This document shows positions 52,144-61,549 of a stretch of DNA of 64,000 nucleotides, piece after piece. How positions within the stretch are numbered: position 1 is the first letter of the stretch; each line of letters opens with the position of its first letter. The position numbers and the translations under genes were made by a program. The notes under the pieces are model-generated. The model saw nothing but the letters and a program-made list of their open reading frames with translations, made no database searches and was not told the origin of the DNA. The stretch lies in contig NZ_FNWF01000003.1 in assembly GCF_900106515.1 (NCBI RefSeq), positions 1,364,001 to 1,428,000 of the forward strand, in the 5' to 3' direction. Source of the stretch: Peptoniphilus lacydonensis. GTDB lineage: Bacteria > Bacillota > Clostridia > Tissierellales > Peptoniphilaceae.

Positions 52144-52989
52144 TTAGTATTTAAGTTCTTTGTTGTTATAAATTGAATAAGTTAACACAATCATTAGAAC
52201 AAAGATAAAAATATTTACTCCTATCGCAATTAAATTAATATTTCCGCTTATAAAGCTAAAAGGTTTAAAGGCTTCGTTAGTGAAGAAGTTGACAACATAG
52301 CCAAACATATTGCCCACTACTTTTCCGACTATTGTTATTAAAATTATTAGCAATACAAAAAGCACAGATACTGCATCTTGATGTATGGAGTTTTTGGACA
52401 TGGAAGAGAAGAAATATCCTATTGACATAAATACTAGTCCACTTCCAAGAAGTCCAACAAAAATTTTTACAACTGATTCGAAAATATCAAAGCTTGTAAT
52501 GTTTAAAGCATCACCGCTTCCAATGCCAATTGAATTAATACCCATTACAAGACCAGTTGTTGCAAGAGCCATTATAATTAAGAATAAAAGATAAATTACA
52601 ATATTTGCTGCAAATTTTCCTGTTACAATTTCTGACTTTGAAATTGGATTTGAGTAAATATATTCAATGTTTCCACTATTTTGTTCCTTTGCAAGAGAGT
52701 TTGCACCAAGTTGCATTGCAAGAATAAAAATCAACACTGCAAGATAGTGATAAACAAGAGCGATGTAGTCGCCAACATTTACAATATCCATTCCGTCATA
52801 AAAACCTAAAATATTTCTTGTGGGTTCATTAAAAGATCCTACCACAGAATTAAAAAGTGAGTTCATTTGTGATTCTGCAAGGAAAGGATAAAAGGCAAGC
52901 ATTAGCCCAAGTAAAATTATAAGGACTATTGCCCAAGCAATCATCTTCCCAAAATTTGATTTAAATTCCATATTAAATATCATTTTCAT
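52144..52989 (-). CDS. ABC-2 type transporter permease
   Basis: 281 residues with six transmembrane segments and the large first external loop of ABC-2 permeases (QMNSLFNSVVGSFNEPTRNILGFYDGMDI). ANSLAKEQNSGNIEYIYSNPISKSEIVTGKFAANI is the typical cytoplasmic coupling region. Its start overlaps the end of the ATPase gene by 17 bases. Substrate unknown. Confidence 0.88.
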   Translation of the reverse strand: MKMIFNMEFKSNFGKMIAWAIVLIILLGLMLAFYPFLAESQMNSLFNSVVGSFNEPTRNILGFYDGMDIVNVGDYIALVYHYLAVLIFILAMQLGANSLAKEQNSGNIEYIYSNPISKSEIVTGKFAANIVIYLLFLIIMALATTGLVMGINSIGIGSGDALNITSFDIFESVVKIFVGLLGSGLVFMSIGYFFSSMSKNSIHQDAVSVLFVLLIILITIVGKVVGNMFGYVVNFFTNEAFKPFSFISGNINLIAIGVNIFIFVLMIVLTYSIYNNKELKY

Positions 52990-54226
52990 CCTCCTTTAGC
53001 TCTGTATCCTCTGTTTCGTTAAAGACACCACTATCAGAAGTTTTAAAAATAATAGTTTCCTCATTTTTATTTTCTTCTACATCTTTATCTTTTATTTTAT
53101 GTTCATCATCCACAAAAAGATTGGTCTTTGTGTTGTGAATTTCGTCTTTTTCAGATGTGGATGGTATTATACCATCAACTTCATTAAAATTATTTTCTGA
53201 TTTTGAAGCTTTTATTGTATTTTCATCCATACCATTAATTGTAGAAGTTTCAACTGTATCTTTAGAAGAGTGATTTATTATTTCTGTTTTGTTTTCTTTT
53301 ATTAAATTTTCTTCTTCTACAGTTTTTTCCCTTCTAGGGATATTTGCATTTTCACCTTTATAATAAGCATTGACTTTATCATCTAGTTGTGCGTCTTCAA
53401 GTACATAATTTTCCAAGGCTTCCTCGTATATAACTTTTGAAAGTTCAGGGAGAGGCCCATCAAAGTATAGAATAGTTTCATCTTCTTCATCTTTAATAAT
53501 TCTTGCACCGATTGATGTAAAATAATTTAAATTTCCTCTAAAGGAATCAATTTTTAAAACTTTGTCGCCGGCCACTTTTACATTATTATATTCAATCTCT
53601 TGAATTTTTCCATCAGATAGGTAAGCAATTCTTGCGGAATATTTTTTAGCTTGTCTAAGAGAGTTTGAAAGTAAAAGAACAGTTAAATTTTCAGTTTCAT
53701 TTAATTTTTTTAGATGTGAAAAAAGTCTGTCTATATCCTTTTCTTCTAAGAATTTTGAAGGATTATCTAAAACTAAAAGTCTTGGCTTAGTTATTAGTGC
53801 ATTTAAAATAGCTAAAATTTTTCTTTCTCTATCTCTTAAATCGCAAACTCTAATATTACTGTTAAATTCAAAATAGTCACTTAGTACGTCGATATCCTCT
53901 GTGTTTGTTAGATTATGCACTTTTAGCGTTTTTTTGAGAAGATTATATGATTTTATTTTTGAGTCAAAAATCATTTCTTCTGGTACAAAAGACACGCTTT
54001 CTTTTATTTCTTTTGATTCTTTAAATGAATCCATATCATAAACCTTAATAGTACCACTACTAGGTTTTAAGTATCCCATAATAATTCTTGCAAGAGTTGT
54101 CTTCCCAGAATCTTCCGTCCCAAGTAGAGAGAAAAATTCTCCGTCTAAAATTTCTAAATTTAAATTTGATAAAACTTTTTCTTTTCCCTTGCCTTTTGTC
54201 AGGTCATTTATGACGATGGCACTCAT
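52973..54226 (-). CDS. Degenerate ABC ATPase with long acidic tail
   Basis: 417 residues. Walker A GTEDSGKTT (36-44) is kept. The Q-loop has Glu instead of Gln (FVPEEM), the signature LSGGQ reads LRDRE (130-134), the Walker B catalytic Glu is Asn (LVLDNPSKF, N155) and the H-loop His is missing (LLLSNSLRQA). After about residue 270 a long Glu/Asp/Lys/Asn-rich tail without domain features follows. ATP may bind, but hydrolysis looks impaired. The ATG at 54226 follows gaggtg; a GTG three codons upstream lies in that site. Confidence 0.88.
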   Translation of the reverse strand: MSAIVINDLTKGKGKEKVLSNLNLEILDGEFFSLLGTEDSGKTTLARIIMGYLKPSSGTIKVYDMDSFKESKEIKESVSFVPEEMIFDSKIKSYNLLKKTLKVHNLTNTEDIDVLSDYFEFNSNIRVCDLRDRERKILAILNALITKPRLLVLDNPSKFLEEKDIDRLFSHLKKLNETENLTVLLLSNSLRQAKKYSARIAYLSDGKIQEIEYNNVKVAGDKVLKIDSFRGNLNYFTSIGARIIKDEEDETILYFDGPLPELSKVIYEEALENYVLEDAQLDDKVNAYYKGENANIPRREKTVEEENLIKENKTEIINHSSKDTVETSTINGMDENTIKASKSENNFNEVDGIIPSTSEKDEIHNTKTNLFVDDEHKIKDKDVEENKNEETIIFKTSDSGVFNETEDTELKEDENDI

Positions 54227-54475
54227 CCCATTCACCTCTTTATATAATTAGTAAATTCATTATACAATAAAAAATATTTAATTGGAAGTTTTCCCTATTC
54301 TTTTGACAAAATTTAAGAATTAAATAATTATAAAAGTGTATAGTTTATTTTTCACGTTTATAAAAATAAAATTTTCGGCGAAATAAAATTAATTATAAAA
54401 ACTTTAAAGGCAGAAAATAAATGACTTATTAGAAGTTCTTGTGATATAATTTTATTTTGAAATGGAGGTTTTCTA

Positions 54476-55564
54476 ATGAAACTTGGAATTGTTGGACTTC
54501 CCAATGTTGGGAAATCTACTTTATTTAATGCTCTTACAAGTGCTGGTGCAGAAGCTGCAAATTATCCTTTTGCAACTATTGAGCCAAATGTTGGCGTTGT
54601 AAATGTGCCTGATGAGCGTTTAGATGTTTTGGCAAAACTTAGTAATTCAGAAAAAGTTGTTCACACTAATATAGAGTTTTATGATATAGCAGGACTTGTT
54701 AAAGGAGCAAGTAAGGGCGAAGGGCTTGGAAATCAATTTCTTTCTAATATCCGTGAAGTTGATGCAATAGTTCATGTTGTTAGATGTTTTGATGACGAAA
54801 ATATTATTCATGTCGATGGTTCTATTGATCCAATACGTGATATTGAAAATATAAATTTAGAGCTTATTTTTTCAGACCTTGAGCAAATTGAAAATAGATA
54901 TGGAAAAGTTGTAAAAAAATCTAGGGCAGAAAAATCTCTTGCTAAGGAAAGAGATTTACTTGAGAAAATAAAAACGGCTCTTGAAGAAGGAAAATCTGCA
55001 AGAGAAGTTGAAATTGATGAGGAAGAAGAAAAAATCATAAAAAATTATGCTCTTTTAAGTGCAAAGCCTGTCATATATGTCTGCAATGTAGCTGAAGAAG
55101 AACTTTCTAATGATGATAATGAATATGTGAAAAAAGTTAGGGAATATGCAGAAAATGCTGGCGACGAAGTTGTCGTAATTTCTGCAGAAATTGAAGCTGA
55201 AATTGCATCTTTAGATGAAGATGAGAAAGAACTTTTCTTAGAGGAGCTTGGTCTTGATTCATCTGGTCTTGATAAATTGATTAAGTCAAGTTACAAACTT
55301 TTAGGTCTTATTTCTTTTCTTACAACTGGCGAAATGGAAACGAGAGCTTGGACAATTAAAAGAGGATCTAAAGCTCCAACTGCTGCTGGAAAAATTCACA
55401 CAGATATGGAGAGAGGATTTATTAAAGCAGATACTGTAAGTTACAAAGATCTTGTTGATTCTGGCTCAGTGGCTGCGGCAAGGGAAAAAGGACTTATAAG
55501 AAGTGAAGGCAAAGATTATATTGTTGAAGATGGTGATGTAATTGTCTTTAAGTTTAATGTATAG
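54476..55564 (+). CDS. ychF: Redox-regulated ATPase YchF/Ola1
   Basis: 362 residues. The Obg-like G domain has GLPNVGKSTLFNALT (about 6-20) and AEAANYPFATIEPNVG, but the specificity motif is NVAEEE rather than NKxD, as in the ATP-preferring YchF group. The C-terminal TGS domain reads LTTGEMETRAWTIKRGSKAPTAAGKIHTDMERGFIKAD. It associates with ribosomes. tggaggt ribosome site. First gene of a run through yraN. Confidence 0.96.
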   Translation: MKLGIVGLPNVGKSTLFNALTSAGAEAANYPFATIEPNVGVVNVPDERLDVLAKLSNSEKVVHTNIEFYDIAGLVKGASKGEGLGNQFLSNIREVDAIVHVVRCFDDENIIHVDGSIDPIRDIENINLELIFSDLEQIENRYGKVVKKSRAEKSLAKERDLLEKIKTALEEGKSAREVEIDEEEEKIIKNYALLSAKPVIYVCNVAEEELSNDDNEYVKKVREYAENAGDEVVVISAEIEAEIASLDEDEKELFLEELGLDSSGLDKLIKSSYKLLGLISFLTTGEMETRAWTIKRGSKAPTAAGKIHTDMERGFIKADTVSYKDLVDSGSVAAAREKGLIRSEGKDYIVEDGDVIVFKFNV

Positions 55565-55572
55565 GTGATTTC

Positions 55573-56397
55573 GTGATAAAAATAGTTTCTATGGATTTAG
55601 ACGAAACTCTTCTAAATTCAGACAAAGTTATGACAAAAAGTTTTTATAATTTTGTCGACAAATTAAAATCAAATAATATAATTCCTGTGGTTGCAACGGG
55701 AAGAGAATATTATTCTGCTCATAAATTTGTAGGAGATGTAGATATTGATCTTATTTGTAACAATGGAAATGTCATAAAAGACAATTTAACTGGAAAAGTT
55801 GAATATGTGAATCCAATTAATAAGGAAGATTTAAAAAGCGTTATGGCTTTTGATGACAATAAAAATATTTATACATCTCTTCACATTGCAACTGACAACG
55901 AAATTGATTTAGTTTATAAGAGAAAAAATTTTGAAAATTTTGAAGGAACTTATATTGACGCTTTTAGAAATAGAAATTTAGCTCTAGACGATTTTAATAA
56001 ATTAGAAGGAAAGCCTCTATCAATTGTATTTGCAGGCAGTCACGATGATTTAGTTGAACTTAGAAATAGAATGAAAAAAGAAATTTCTGATAGATTCAAT
56101 TTTCATATTATGAGAATAAGAAGAGAGCCAAAGTGGATGCTCGAAGTTCTTCAAAAAAATGGCGACAAGTTTTATGGGATAAAAAAATATGCGGAAAATA
56201 GAAATATTAATTTAGATAAAGTGGCTGCAATTGGAGATGATTCTAACGACATTATGCTTATTAAAAATGTTGGTCTTGGTATTGCTATGAAAAATAGTGT
56301 AGATTCTCTTAAAGATGTAGCAGATGTAATTTCTGACTTTGACAACAATAATGATGGAGCAATAAAAATTTTGAACAAGGTTATATTTGGTGGTTAA
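55573..56397 (+). CDS. Cof-type HAD-IIB phosphatase
   Basis: 274 residues. HAD motifs: DLDETLLNS (D8 and D10), VATGR, and IGDDSNDIMLIKNVGLGIAMKNS. A IIB cap lies between. Such enzymes remove phosphate from sugar phosphates, nucleotides or cofactors such as FMN; substrate not predictable. GTG start eight bases after the ychF stop, with taggtgat upstream. Confidence 0.92.
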   Translation: MIKIVSMDLDETLLNSDKVMTKSFYNFVDKLKSNNIIPVVATGREYYSAHKFVGDVDIDLICNNGNVIKDNLTGKVEYVNPINKEDLKSVMAFDDNKNIYTSLHIATDNEIDLVYKRKNFENFEGTYIDAFRNRNLALDDFNKLEGKPLSIVFAGSHDDLVELRNRMKKEISDRFNFHIMRIRREPKWMLEVLQKNGDKFYGIKKYAENRNINLDKVAAIGDDSNDIMLIKNVGLGIAMKNSVDSLKDVADVISDFDNNNDGAIKILNKVIFGG

Positions 56398-57246
56398 ATG
56401 AATATTAATTGGTACCCTGGTCATATGAAAAAGACCATAGAGGACATAGAAAAGAAATTAAAACTTGTTGATTTTGTTATTGAGATAATTGATTCGAGAA
56501 TTCCTTATTCAAGTAGAAATCCTCTCTTTGATGAACTCTTAAAAAATAAAAAAAGACTTTTAATTTTTAATAAATCAGATTTGTCCGATCCTAAATTAAA
56601 TGAAGAGTGGATGAAAAAATTAACTGATGAAAATAATTTTGCAATTTCTTATAATGCAACAAAACCCAATGTAAATATTGTTGTAAAAAAGGCAGAAGAT
56701 TTAATGAGCGAGGAAATAAAAAAATATGAAGAAAAAGGGCTAAAAAAGGGGCCACTTCGTGCTATGATTGTGGGAATACCAAATTCTGGTAAATCTACTT
56801 TTATTAATTCTATATCAGGCACAAAATCTGCAAAAACTGGAAATAGACCAGGAGTTACAAAAACTAATCAGTGGATAAAAATTCATCCAAAACTTCATCT
56901 TTTAGATACTCCAGGAGTTTTGTGGCCAAAGTTCGAAGAAAATGTTGGCCTAAATCTTGCTTTTACTGGTGCAATTAAAGATGAAATTATGGATAGAGAA
57001 ACTCTTGCACTTAAATTAATAGAGAAACTTGTAAAAATTGATTCAACTTTAATAGAAAATAGATATAATTTAAAAAATATAAAAGAACTTTCTTCAATAG
57101 AAATAATGGACGAAATTGGTAAGAGAAGAGGAGCTCTTATGCGAGGTGGATTTATTGATTACGAAAAAGTTTCTGGAATTATTTTAGATGAGTTTAGAAA
57201 GGGTCTAATGGGAAAGGTCACATTGGAGGGGCCAAATGAATTTTGA
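56398..57246 (+). CDS. rbgA: Ribosome biogenesis GTPase RbgA (YlqF)
   Basis: 282 residues. A circularly permuted GTPase: INWYPGHMKKTIEDIEKKL at the start, then NKSDLSD (G4) before GIPNSGKSTFINSI (G1) and DTPGVLWPKF (G3). It matures the 50S subunit. It begins right after the HAD gene stop and overlaps rnhB by 11 bases, the conserved Firmicute rbgA-rnhB order. Confidence 0.96.
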   Translation: MNINWYPGHMKKTIEDIEKKLKLVDFVIEIIDSRIPYSSRNPLFDELLKNKKRLLIFNKSDLSDPKLNEEWMKKLTDENNFAISYNATKPNVNIVVKKAEDLMSEEIKKYEEKGLKKGPLRAMIVGIPNSGKSTFINSISGTKSAKTGNRPGVTKTNQWIKIHPKLHLLDTPGVLWPKFEENVGLNLAFTGAIKDEIMDRETLALKLIEKLVKIDSTLIENRYNLKNIKELSSIEIMDEIGKRRGALMRGGFIDYEKVSGIILDEFRKGLMGKVTLEGPNEF

Positions 57247-57853
57247 AAAATTTGAAGATGATTATTATAAAAAGGGATATAAAAATATTTGTGGAATAGA
57301 TGAGGTTGGAAGAGGGTGCCTTTTTGGAGATGTAGTATCTTGTGCAATAATTATGCCAAAGGGTGATTACATTGAAGGAGTTAATGATTCTAAAAAGTTG
57401 ACTCCAAAAAAGAGAGAAGAGCTCTATACAAAAATTTTAGAAAGTTGTGTTGCTGTTGGAATTGGAAGGGCGGATGCAGACATAATTGACAAAGTAAATA
57501 TAAAAATGGCAACACATATTTCAATGATCAATGCTCTTGAAAATTTAAAAGATAGTGAAGGGAAAAAAGTGGAAGCTGATTGTGTTTTAATAGATGCAGA
57601 AACTATTAAGACTGGTATTTTTCAAAAAGCAATTATTAAAGGAGATGAAAGTTGTTATTCCATTGCTTGTGCATCTATTATTGCAAAAGTTTATAGAGAT
57701 AATCTTTGTAAAAGATGGGCAGAAAAATATCCCAATTATGGAATTGAAAAACACAAAGGCTATGCTACAAAATATCACAGGGAAGCTTTAAAAACTTATG
57801 GGCCAAGCGATATGCACAGAAAAACTTTTTTAAAAAATATAAAATTATGGTAG
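57236..57853 (+). CDS. rnhB: Ribonuclease HII
   Basis: 205 residues. It cleaves RNA in RNA-DNA hybrids, including single misinserted ribonucleotides. Active-site residues are in CGIDEVGRGCLFGDVVSCAII (DEVGRG), DSKKL, and VLIDAE plus SCYSIACASIIAKVYRD. Overlaps rbgA at the start and the yraN gene by 7 bases at the end. Confidence 0.95.
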   Translation: MNFEKFEDDYYKKGYKNICGIDEVGRGCLFGDVVSCAIIMPKGDYIEGVNDSKKLTPKKREELYTKILESCVAVGIGRADADIIDKVNIKMATHISMINALENLKDSEGKKVEADCVLIDAETIKTGIFQKAIIKGDESCYSIACASIIAKVYRDNLCKRWAEKYPNYGIEKHKGYATKYHREALKTYGPSDMHRKTFLKNIKLW

Positions 57854-58206
57854 GACACAATTTATATTTTGGTAATCGTGGAGAGGATATTGCCACAAAA
57901 TTTTTGGAGAAAAAAGGTTACATAATATTAGAGAGAAATTATAGAGCACTTGGAACTGAAATAGATATTATTGCAAGAGATAAAGATGAAATAGTATTTG
58001 TTGAAGTTAAATCAAGAAATTCTAGAAAATATGGGGATGCTTATGAAGCAGTGACTGAATTTAAAATGAAAAATATAATACAGACTGCTACTGCATATAT
58101 TATGGAAAAATCTCTCTTCGATATAATGGTTCGATTTGACATTATAGAAATTTATTTTAATGAAAAAGAAATAAATCACATAGAATCTGCATTTATACTT
58201 TCTTAA
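57847..58206 (+). CDS. YraN/UPF0102 family nuclease-like protein
   Basis: 119 residues. The PD-(D/E)XK-like core reads LGTEIDIIARDKDEIVFVEVKSRNS (D, ExK), preceded by RGEDIATKFLEKKGYIILERNYR. Biochemical role is not firmly known. Overlaps the end of rnhB, the usual neighbour. A terminator overlaps its stop. Confidence 0.92.
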   Translation: MVGHNLYFGNRGEDIATKFLEKKGYIILERNYRALGTEIDIIARDKDEIVFVEVKSRNSRKYGDAYEAVTEFKMKNIIQTATAYIMEKSLFDIMVRFDIIEIYFNEKEINHIESAFILS

Positions 58207-58230
58207 ACTAGGTTAAGCCTAGTTTTTTTA
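58205..58230 (+). terminator. Terminator of the ychF-yraN run
   Basis: aaactagg (58205-58212) pairs with cctagttt (58218-58225), followed by T. Confidence 0.82.
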
Positions 58231-58331
58231 TTTTTGGAAATTTATTTGAAAATTAAAAAACTTGTGTTATTATAGTTAATAGAAAAAACATAGTAATTTT
58301 GTATGAATTATTTTTTATAAATGGAGGAAGT

Positions 58332-59078
58332 ATGACAGAGTTATTAAGAGTAGAGAATTTAAGTGCAGGCGTTGAAGATAAAGAGATTTTAAAAAATATA
58401 AATTTAAAAATTAATTATGGAGAAGTTCATGTAATTATGGGTCCAAATGGGTCTGGGAAATCCACACTTGCCAATGTAATAATGGATAATCCCGTTTACA
58501 ATGTGACAAGTGGAAAAATATTTTTAGATGGTGAAGATATAACAGATCTTTCAACGGACAAGAGAGCTAATAAAGGACTTTTTATGTCTTTTCAAACTCC
58601 AGAGGAAGTGCCAGGGATTTCAGTTGAAAATTTTATAAGAACGGCTAAATCCTTAAAAGAAGATAAAAATATTTCAATTTTAAAATTTAAAAAGCAAATT
58701 AAAGAAGAGATGGAAGAATTAAAAATGGATTCTTCTTACGCAGAGAGATATTTAAATGTTGGATTTTCTGGTGGAGAAAAGAAGAAGAATGAGATTCTTC
58801 AAATGCTCATGCTAGATCCAAAACTTGCAATTTTAGATGAAACTGATTCAGGACTTGATGTTGATGCTACAAGAATAGTATCAAATGGAATTGAAAGATT
58901 TTTAGATAAAGATAATGCAGTTTTAATTATTACTCACCACAAAGAGCTTATAGATAATATAAAACCTGATTTTGTTCATGTAATTTTAGATGGACAAATT
59001 GTAAAAGAAGGGGACGCTTCTCTAATAGATAAAATCGAAGAAGAAGGATTTAATTGGATAAGAGAAGAGGTGAAATAA
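58332..59078 (+). CDS. sufC: Fe-S assembly ATPase SufC
   Basis: 248 residues. Walker A GPNGSGKST (about 37-45), then MSFQTPEEVPGISVENFIR, signature GFSGGEKKKNEILQM and Walker B LAILDETDSGLD. SufC drives the SufBCD scaffold. The ATG at 58332 follows tggagg; a longer upstream frame is not homologous. First gene of sufCBDSU, spaced without gaps. Confidence 0.96.
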   Translation: MTELLRVENLSAGVEDKEILKNINLKINYGEVHVIMGPNGSGKSTLANVIMDNPVYNVTSGKIFLDGEDITDLSTDKRANKGLFMSFQTPEEVPGISVENFIRTAKSLKEDKNISILKFKKQIKEEMEELKMDSSYAERYLNVGFSGGEKKKNEILQMLMLDPKLAILDETDSGLDVDATRIVSNGIERFLDKDNAVLIITHHKELIDNIKPDFVHVILDGQIVKEGDASLIDKIEEEGFNWIREEVK

Positions 59079-60491
59079 TTGACTAAAAAAGAAAAAACTT
59101 ATTTAGAAGAAATGGATCGTGGTGTCTATGACATCAAAAATAAATTCACTTATAAATCAAAAACTGAAAAGGGACTTACAGAAGATATTGTAAGACAAAT
59201 TTCAAAGGAAAAAGAAGATCCAGCGTGGATGTTGGAGAGCAGGTTAAAAGCTCTTAAAATTTTTAATGAAAAAGAAAATCCAAAATGGGGTCCAGATATT
59301 TCTGAAGTTGATATGAATGAAATTACAACTTATATTAGGCCTGATGCTGAAATGTCAGACGATTGGAAAAATGTCCCTGATGATATAAGAGATACTTTTG
59401 ATAAACTTGGAATACCTGAAGCTGAAAAAGAAGCGATGCTATCTGGTGTTGGTGCACAATATGATTCAGAAATTGTATATCACAATGTTCAAAAATATCT
59501 TTCAGATCAAGGAGTAATTTATACAGATTTTGAAACTGGTTTAAAAAAATATCCTGAAATTGTAAAAAAATATTTTAGCAAATGTATTAAGCCATCTCTT
59601 CACAAATATGCAGCACTTCATTATGCTGTTTGGAGTGGAGGATCTTTTGTATATGTTCCTAAAGGAGTAAATGTTGATATACCTCTTCAATCTTATTTTA
59701 GATTAAATGCTCCAGGAGCAGGTCAATTTGAACACACTCTTATTATTGTGGAAGATGGAGCATATTGTCATTTTATAGAAGGTTGTTCTGCTCCAAAATA
59801 CAATGTAATTAATTTACACGCAGGAGCTGTTGAACTTTTTGTGGGAGAAGGTGCAACTCTAAGATATTCGACAATAGAAAACTGGTCAAGAAATATGTAT
59901 AACTTAAATACTAAAAGAGCAATTGTAGAAAAAGATGGAAAGATTGAATGGGTTTCTGGATCTTTTGGATCAAAAGTTTCAATGCTCTATCCTGGTTCAA
60001 TTCTTGTTGGAGAAAATGCAAGCAGTGAGTTCACAGGGATTTCCTTTGCAGGAGAAGGACAAAATCTTGACACAGGTGCACAAGTTATTCACGCTGCTCC
60101 AAATACAAAATCAACTATAAACACAAAATCAATTTCAAAAAGTGGAGGAATTGCAATTTATAGAGGACTTGTTGATATAAAAGAAAATGCAGTGGGAGCA
60201 AAAAATTCAACATCTTGTGAGTCCCTAATGCTTGACAATATATCTAGGTCAGATACTATTCCTACAATAAAGATTGAAAACAACGACATAGATATTGGGC
60301 ACGAAGCAAAAATTGGAAGAATTAGTGATTCTGTAATTTTTTATTTGATGTCAAGGGGAATTTCTGAACAAGAGGCAAAAGAAATGGTAGTTAGAGGATT
60401 TGCAGAGCCAATTGCAAAGGAACTTCCTATGGAATATGCAGTTGAGATGAATAATTTAATTAATCTTGAACTTGTAGGATCAATTGGGTAG
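59079..60491 (+). CDS. sufB: Fe-S cluster assembly protein SufB
   Basis: 470 residues. Conserved beta-helix core: YAALHYAVWSGGSFVYVPKGVNVDIPLQSYFRLN, EDGAYCHFIEGCSAPKYNVINLHAGAVELFV, and CESLMLDNISRSDTIPTIKIENNDIDIGHEAKIGRIS with the cluster-linked Cys. SufB is the main scaffold subunit. TTG start directly after the sufC stop. Confidence 0.96.
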   Translation: MTKKEKTYLEEMDRGVYDIKNKFTYKSKTEKGLTEDIVRQISKEKEDPAWMLESRLKALKIFNEKENPKWGPDISEVDMNEITTYIRPDAEMSDDWKNVPDDIRDTFDKLGIPEAEKEAMLSGVGAQYDSEIVYHNVQKYLSDQGVIYTDFETGLKKYPEIVKKYFSKCIKPSLHKYAALHYAVWSGGSFVYVPKGVNVDIPLQSYFRLNAPGAGQFEHTLIIVEDGAYCHFIEGCSAPKYNVINLHAGAVELFVGEGATLRYSTIENWSRNMYNLNTKRAIVEKDGKIEWVSGSFGSKVSMLYPGSILVGENASSEFTGISFAGEGQNLDTGAQVIHAAPNTKSTINTKSISKSGGIAIYRGLVDIKENAVGAKNSTSCESLMLDNISRSDTIPTIKIENNDIDIGHEAKIGRISDSVIFYLMSRGISEQEAKEMVVRGFAEPIAKELPMEYAVEMNNLINLELVGSIG

Positions 60492-60498
60492 GTGAAAC

Positions 60499-61548
60499 AT
60501 GACAAATATTATTGGAAATGAAATTGCTTTTAAAACTTTTAGTTATTTAAAAGTAAATGAAACTGAAATAAAAATTCCAGAAATAAAGGGAAAATCATAT
60601 AAAGAAGCTGGAGAAAAAAATCCAAATGAAATTTCTGAATTTGAAAATATAAAATATGGAATTTCAAATGAAGTGCTAGAGTTAAATAGAAAATATTTAA
60701 ATTATTATAATTTATATAAAACTTCTTTAGAGGAAGAGAAAGAAGATTTTAAGCTTTTAGAATTAGACGACAATTACAATGAACTTTTTGATCTTCACGA
60801 TATAATTGCAGAAAAAGATTCTAAAATAAAAGTAATAATTGATTACACTTCTTATGGCGAAAATAACAAATTTAGGAATTCTGTAATTAGAGTCCTTGCA
60901 AAGGAAAATTCAGAGGTAGAGCTTTTTATAATAGCAAGGGATGACAATAGATCGCTTGTGCTTGAATCAATTGGGGTTTACACAGAAGACGGTGCAAAGG
61001 TAGCTGTACACCAATATGAACTTGGAGCATCAAAACTATACACAAATTATAAATGTGAACTTATTGGAGAAAACTCCTCTTCAATTGTAGATTCAATTTA
61101 CTTTGGAAAAGAAGACGAATATTTAAATATGAACTACGATATGATTCACAGAGGAGAAAAAACTGAATCTGATATTTTAGTAAATGGAGCACTTAAAGAT
61201 AATTCTTCAAAGAATTTTAAATCCAATTTACAATTTATTGAAGGAGCAAAGGGCGCAGTTGGTGCAGAAGAAGAATATTCTATTTTACTTGATGACACAG
61301 TTCGTTCAGTATCAGTACCGCTAATGCTTGCACATGAAGATGATGTAGTAGGAAACCACGCGTCTAGTGCTGGAAAACTTGATATGGACCAAATTTTTTA
61401 TCTAATGAGTAGAGGAATTAGTTTAGAAGAAGCGGAATCTCTAATAGTTGAATCAAAATTTTCTCGTGCAATTGATTCATTAAATAATGAAGAATTGATA
61501 GAAGAAGTTTGGAACTCTGTTAGAAAAATTATAAAGAGAGGGAATTGA
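60499..61548 (+). CDS. sufD: Fe-S cluster assembly protein SufD
   Basis: 349 residues, diverged from SufB. The C-terminal part keeps SVPLMLAHEDDVVGNHASSAGKLDMDQIFYLMSRGISLEEAESLIVESKFS, with the His that assists cluster formation. The N-terminal half is charged and less conserved. taggtg ribosome site; follows sufB after seven bases. Confidence 0.93.
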   Translation: MTNIIGNEIAFKTFSYLKVNETEIKIPEIKGKSYKEAGEKNPNEISEFENIKYGISNEVLELNRKYLNYYNLYKTSLEEEKEDFKLLELDDNYNELFDLHDIIAEKDSKIKVIIDYTSYGENNKFRNSVIRVLAKENSEVELFIIARDDNRSLVLESIGVYTEDGAKVAVHQYELGASKLYTNYKCELIGENSSSIVDSIYFGKEDEYLNMNYDMIHRGEKTESDILVNGALKDNSSKNFKSNLQFIEGAKGAVGAEEEYSILLDDTVRSVSVPLMLAHEDDVVGNHASSAGKLDMDQIFYLMSRGISLEEAESLIVESKFSRAIDSLNNEELIEEVWNSVRKIIKRGN

Positions 61549-61549
61549 A

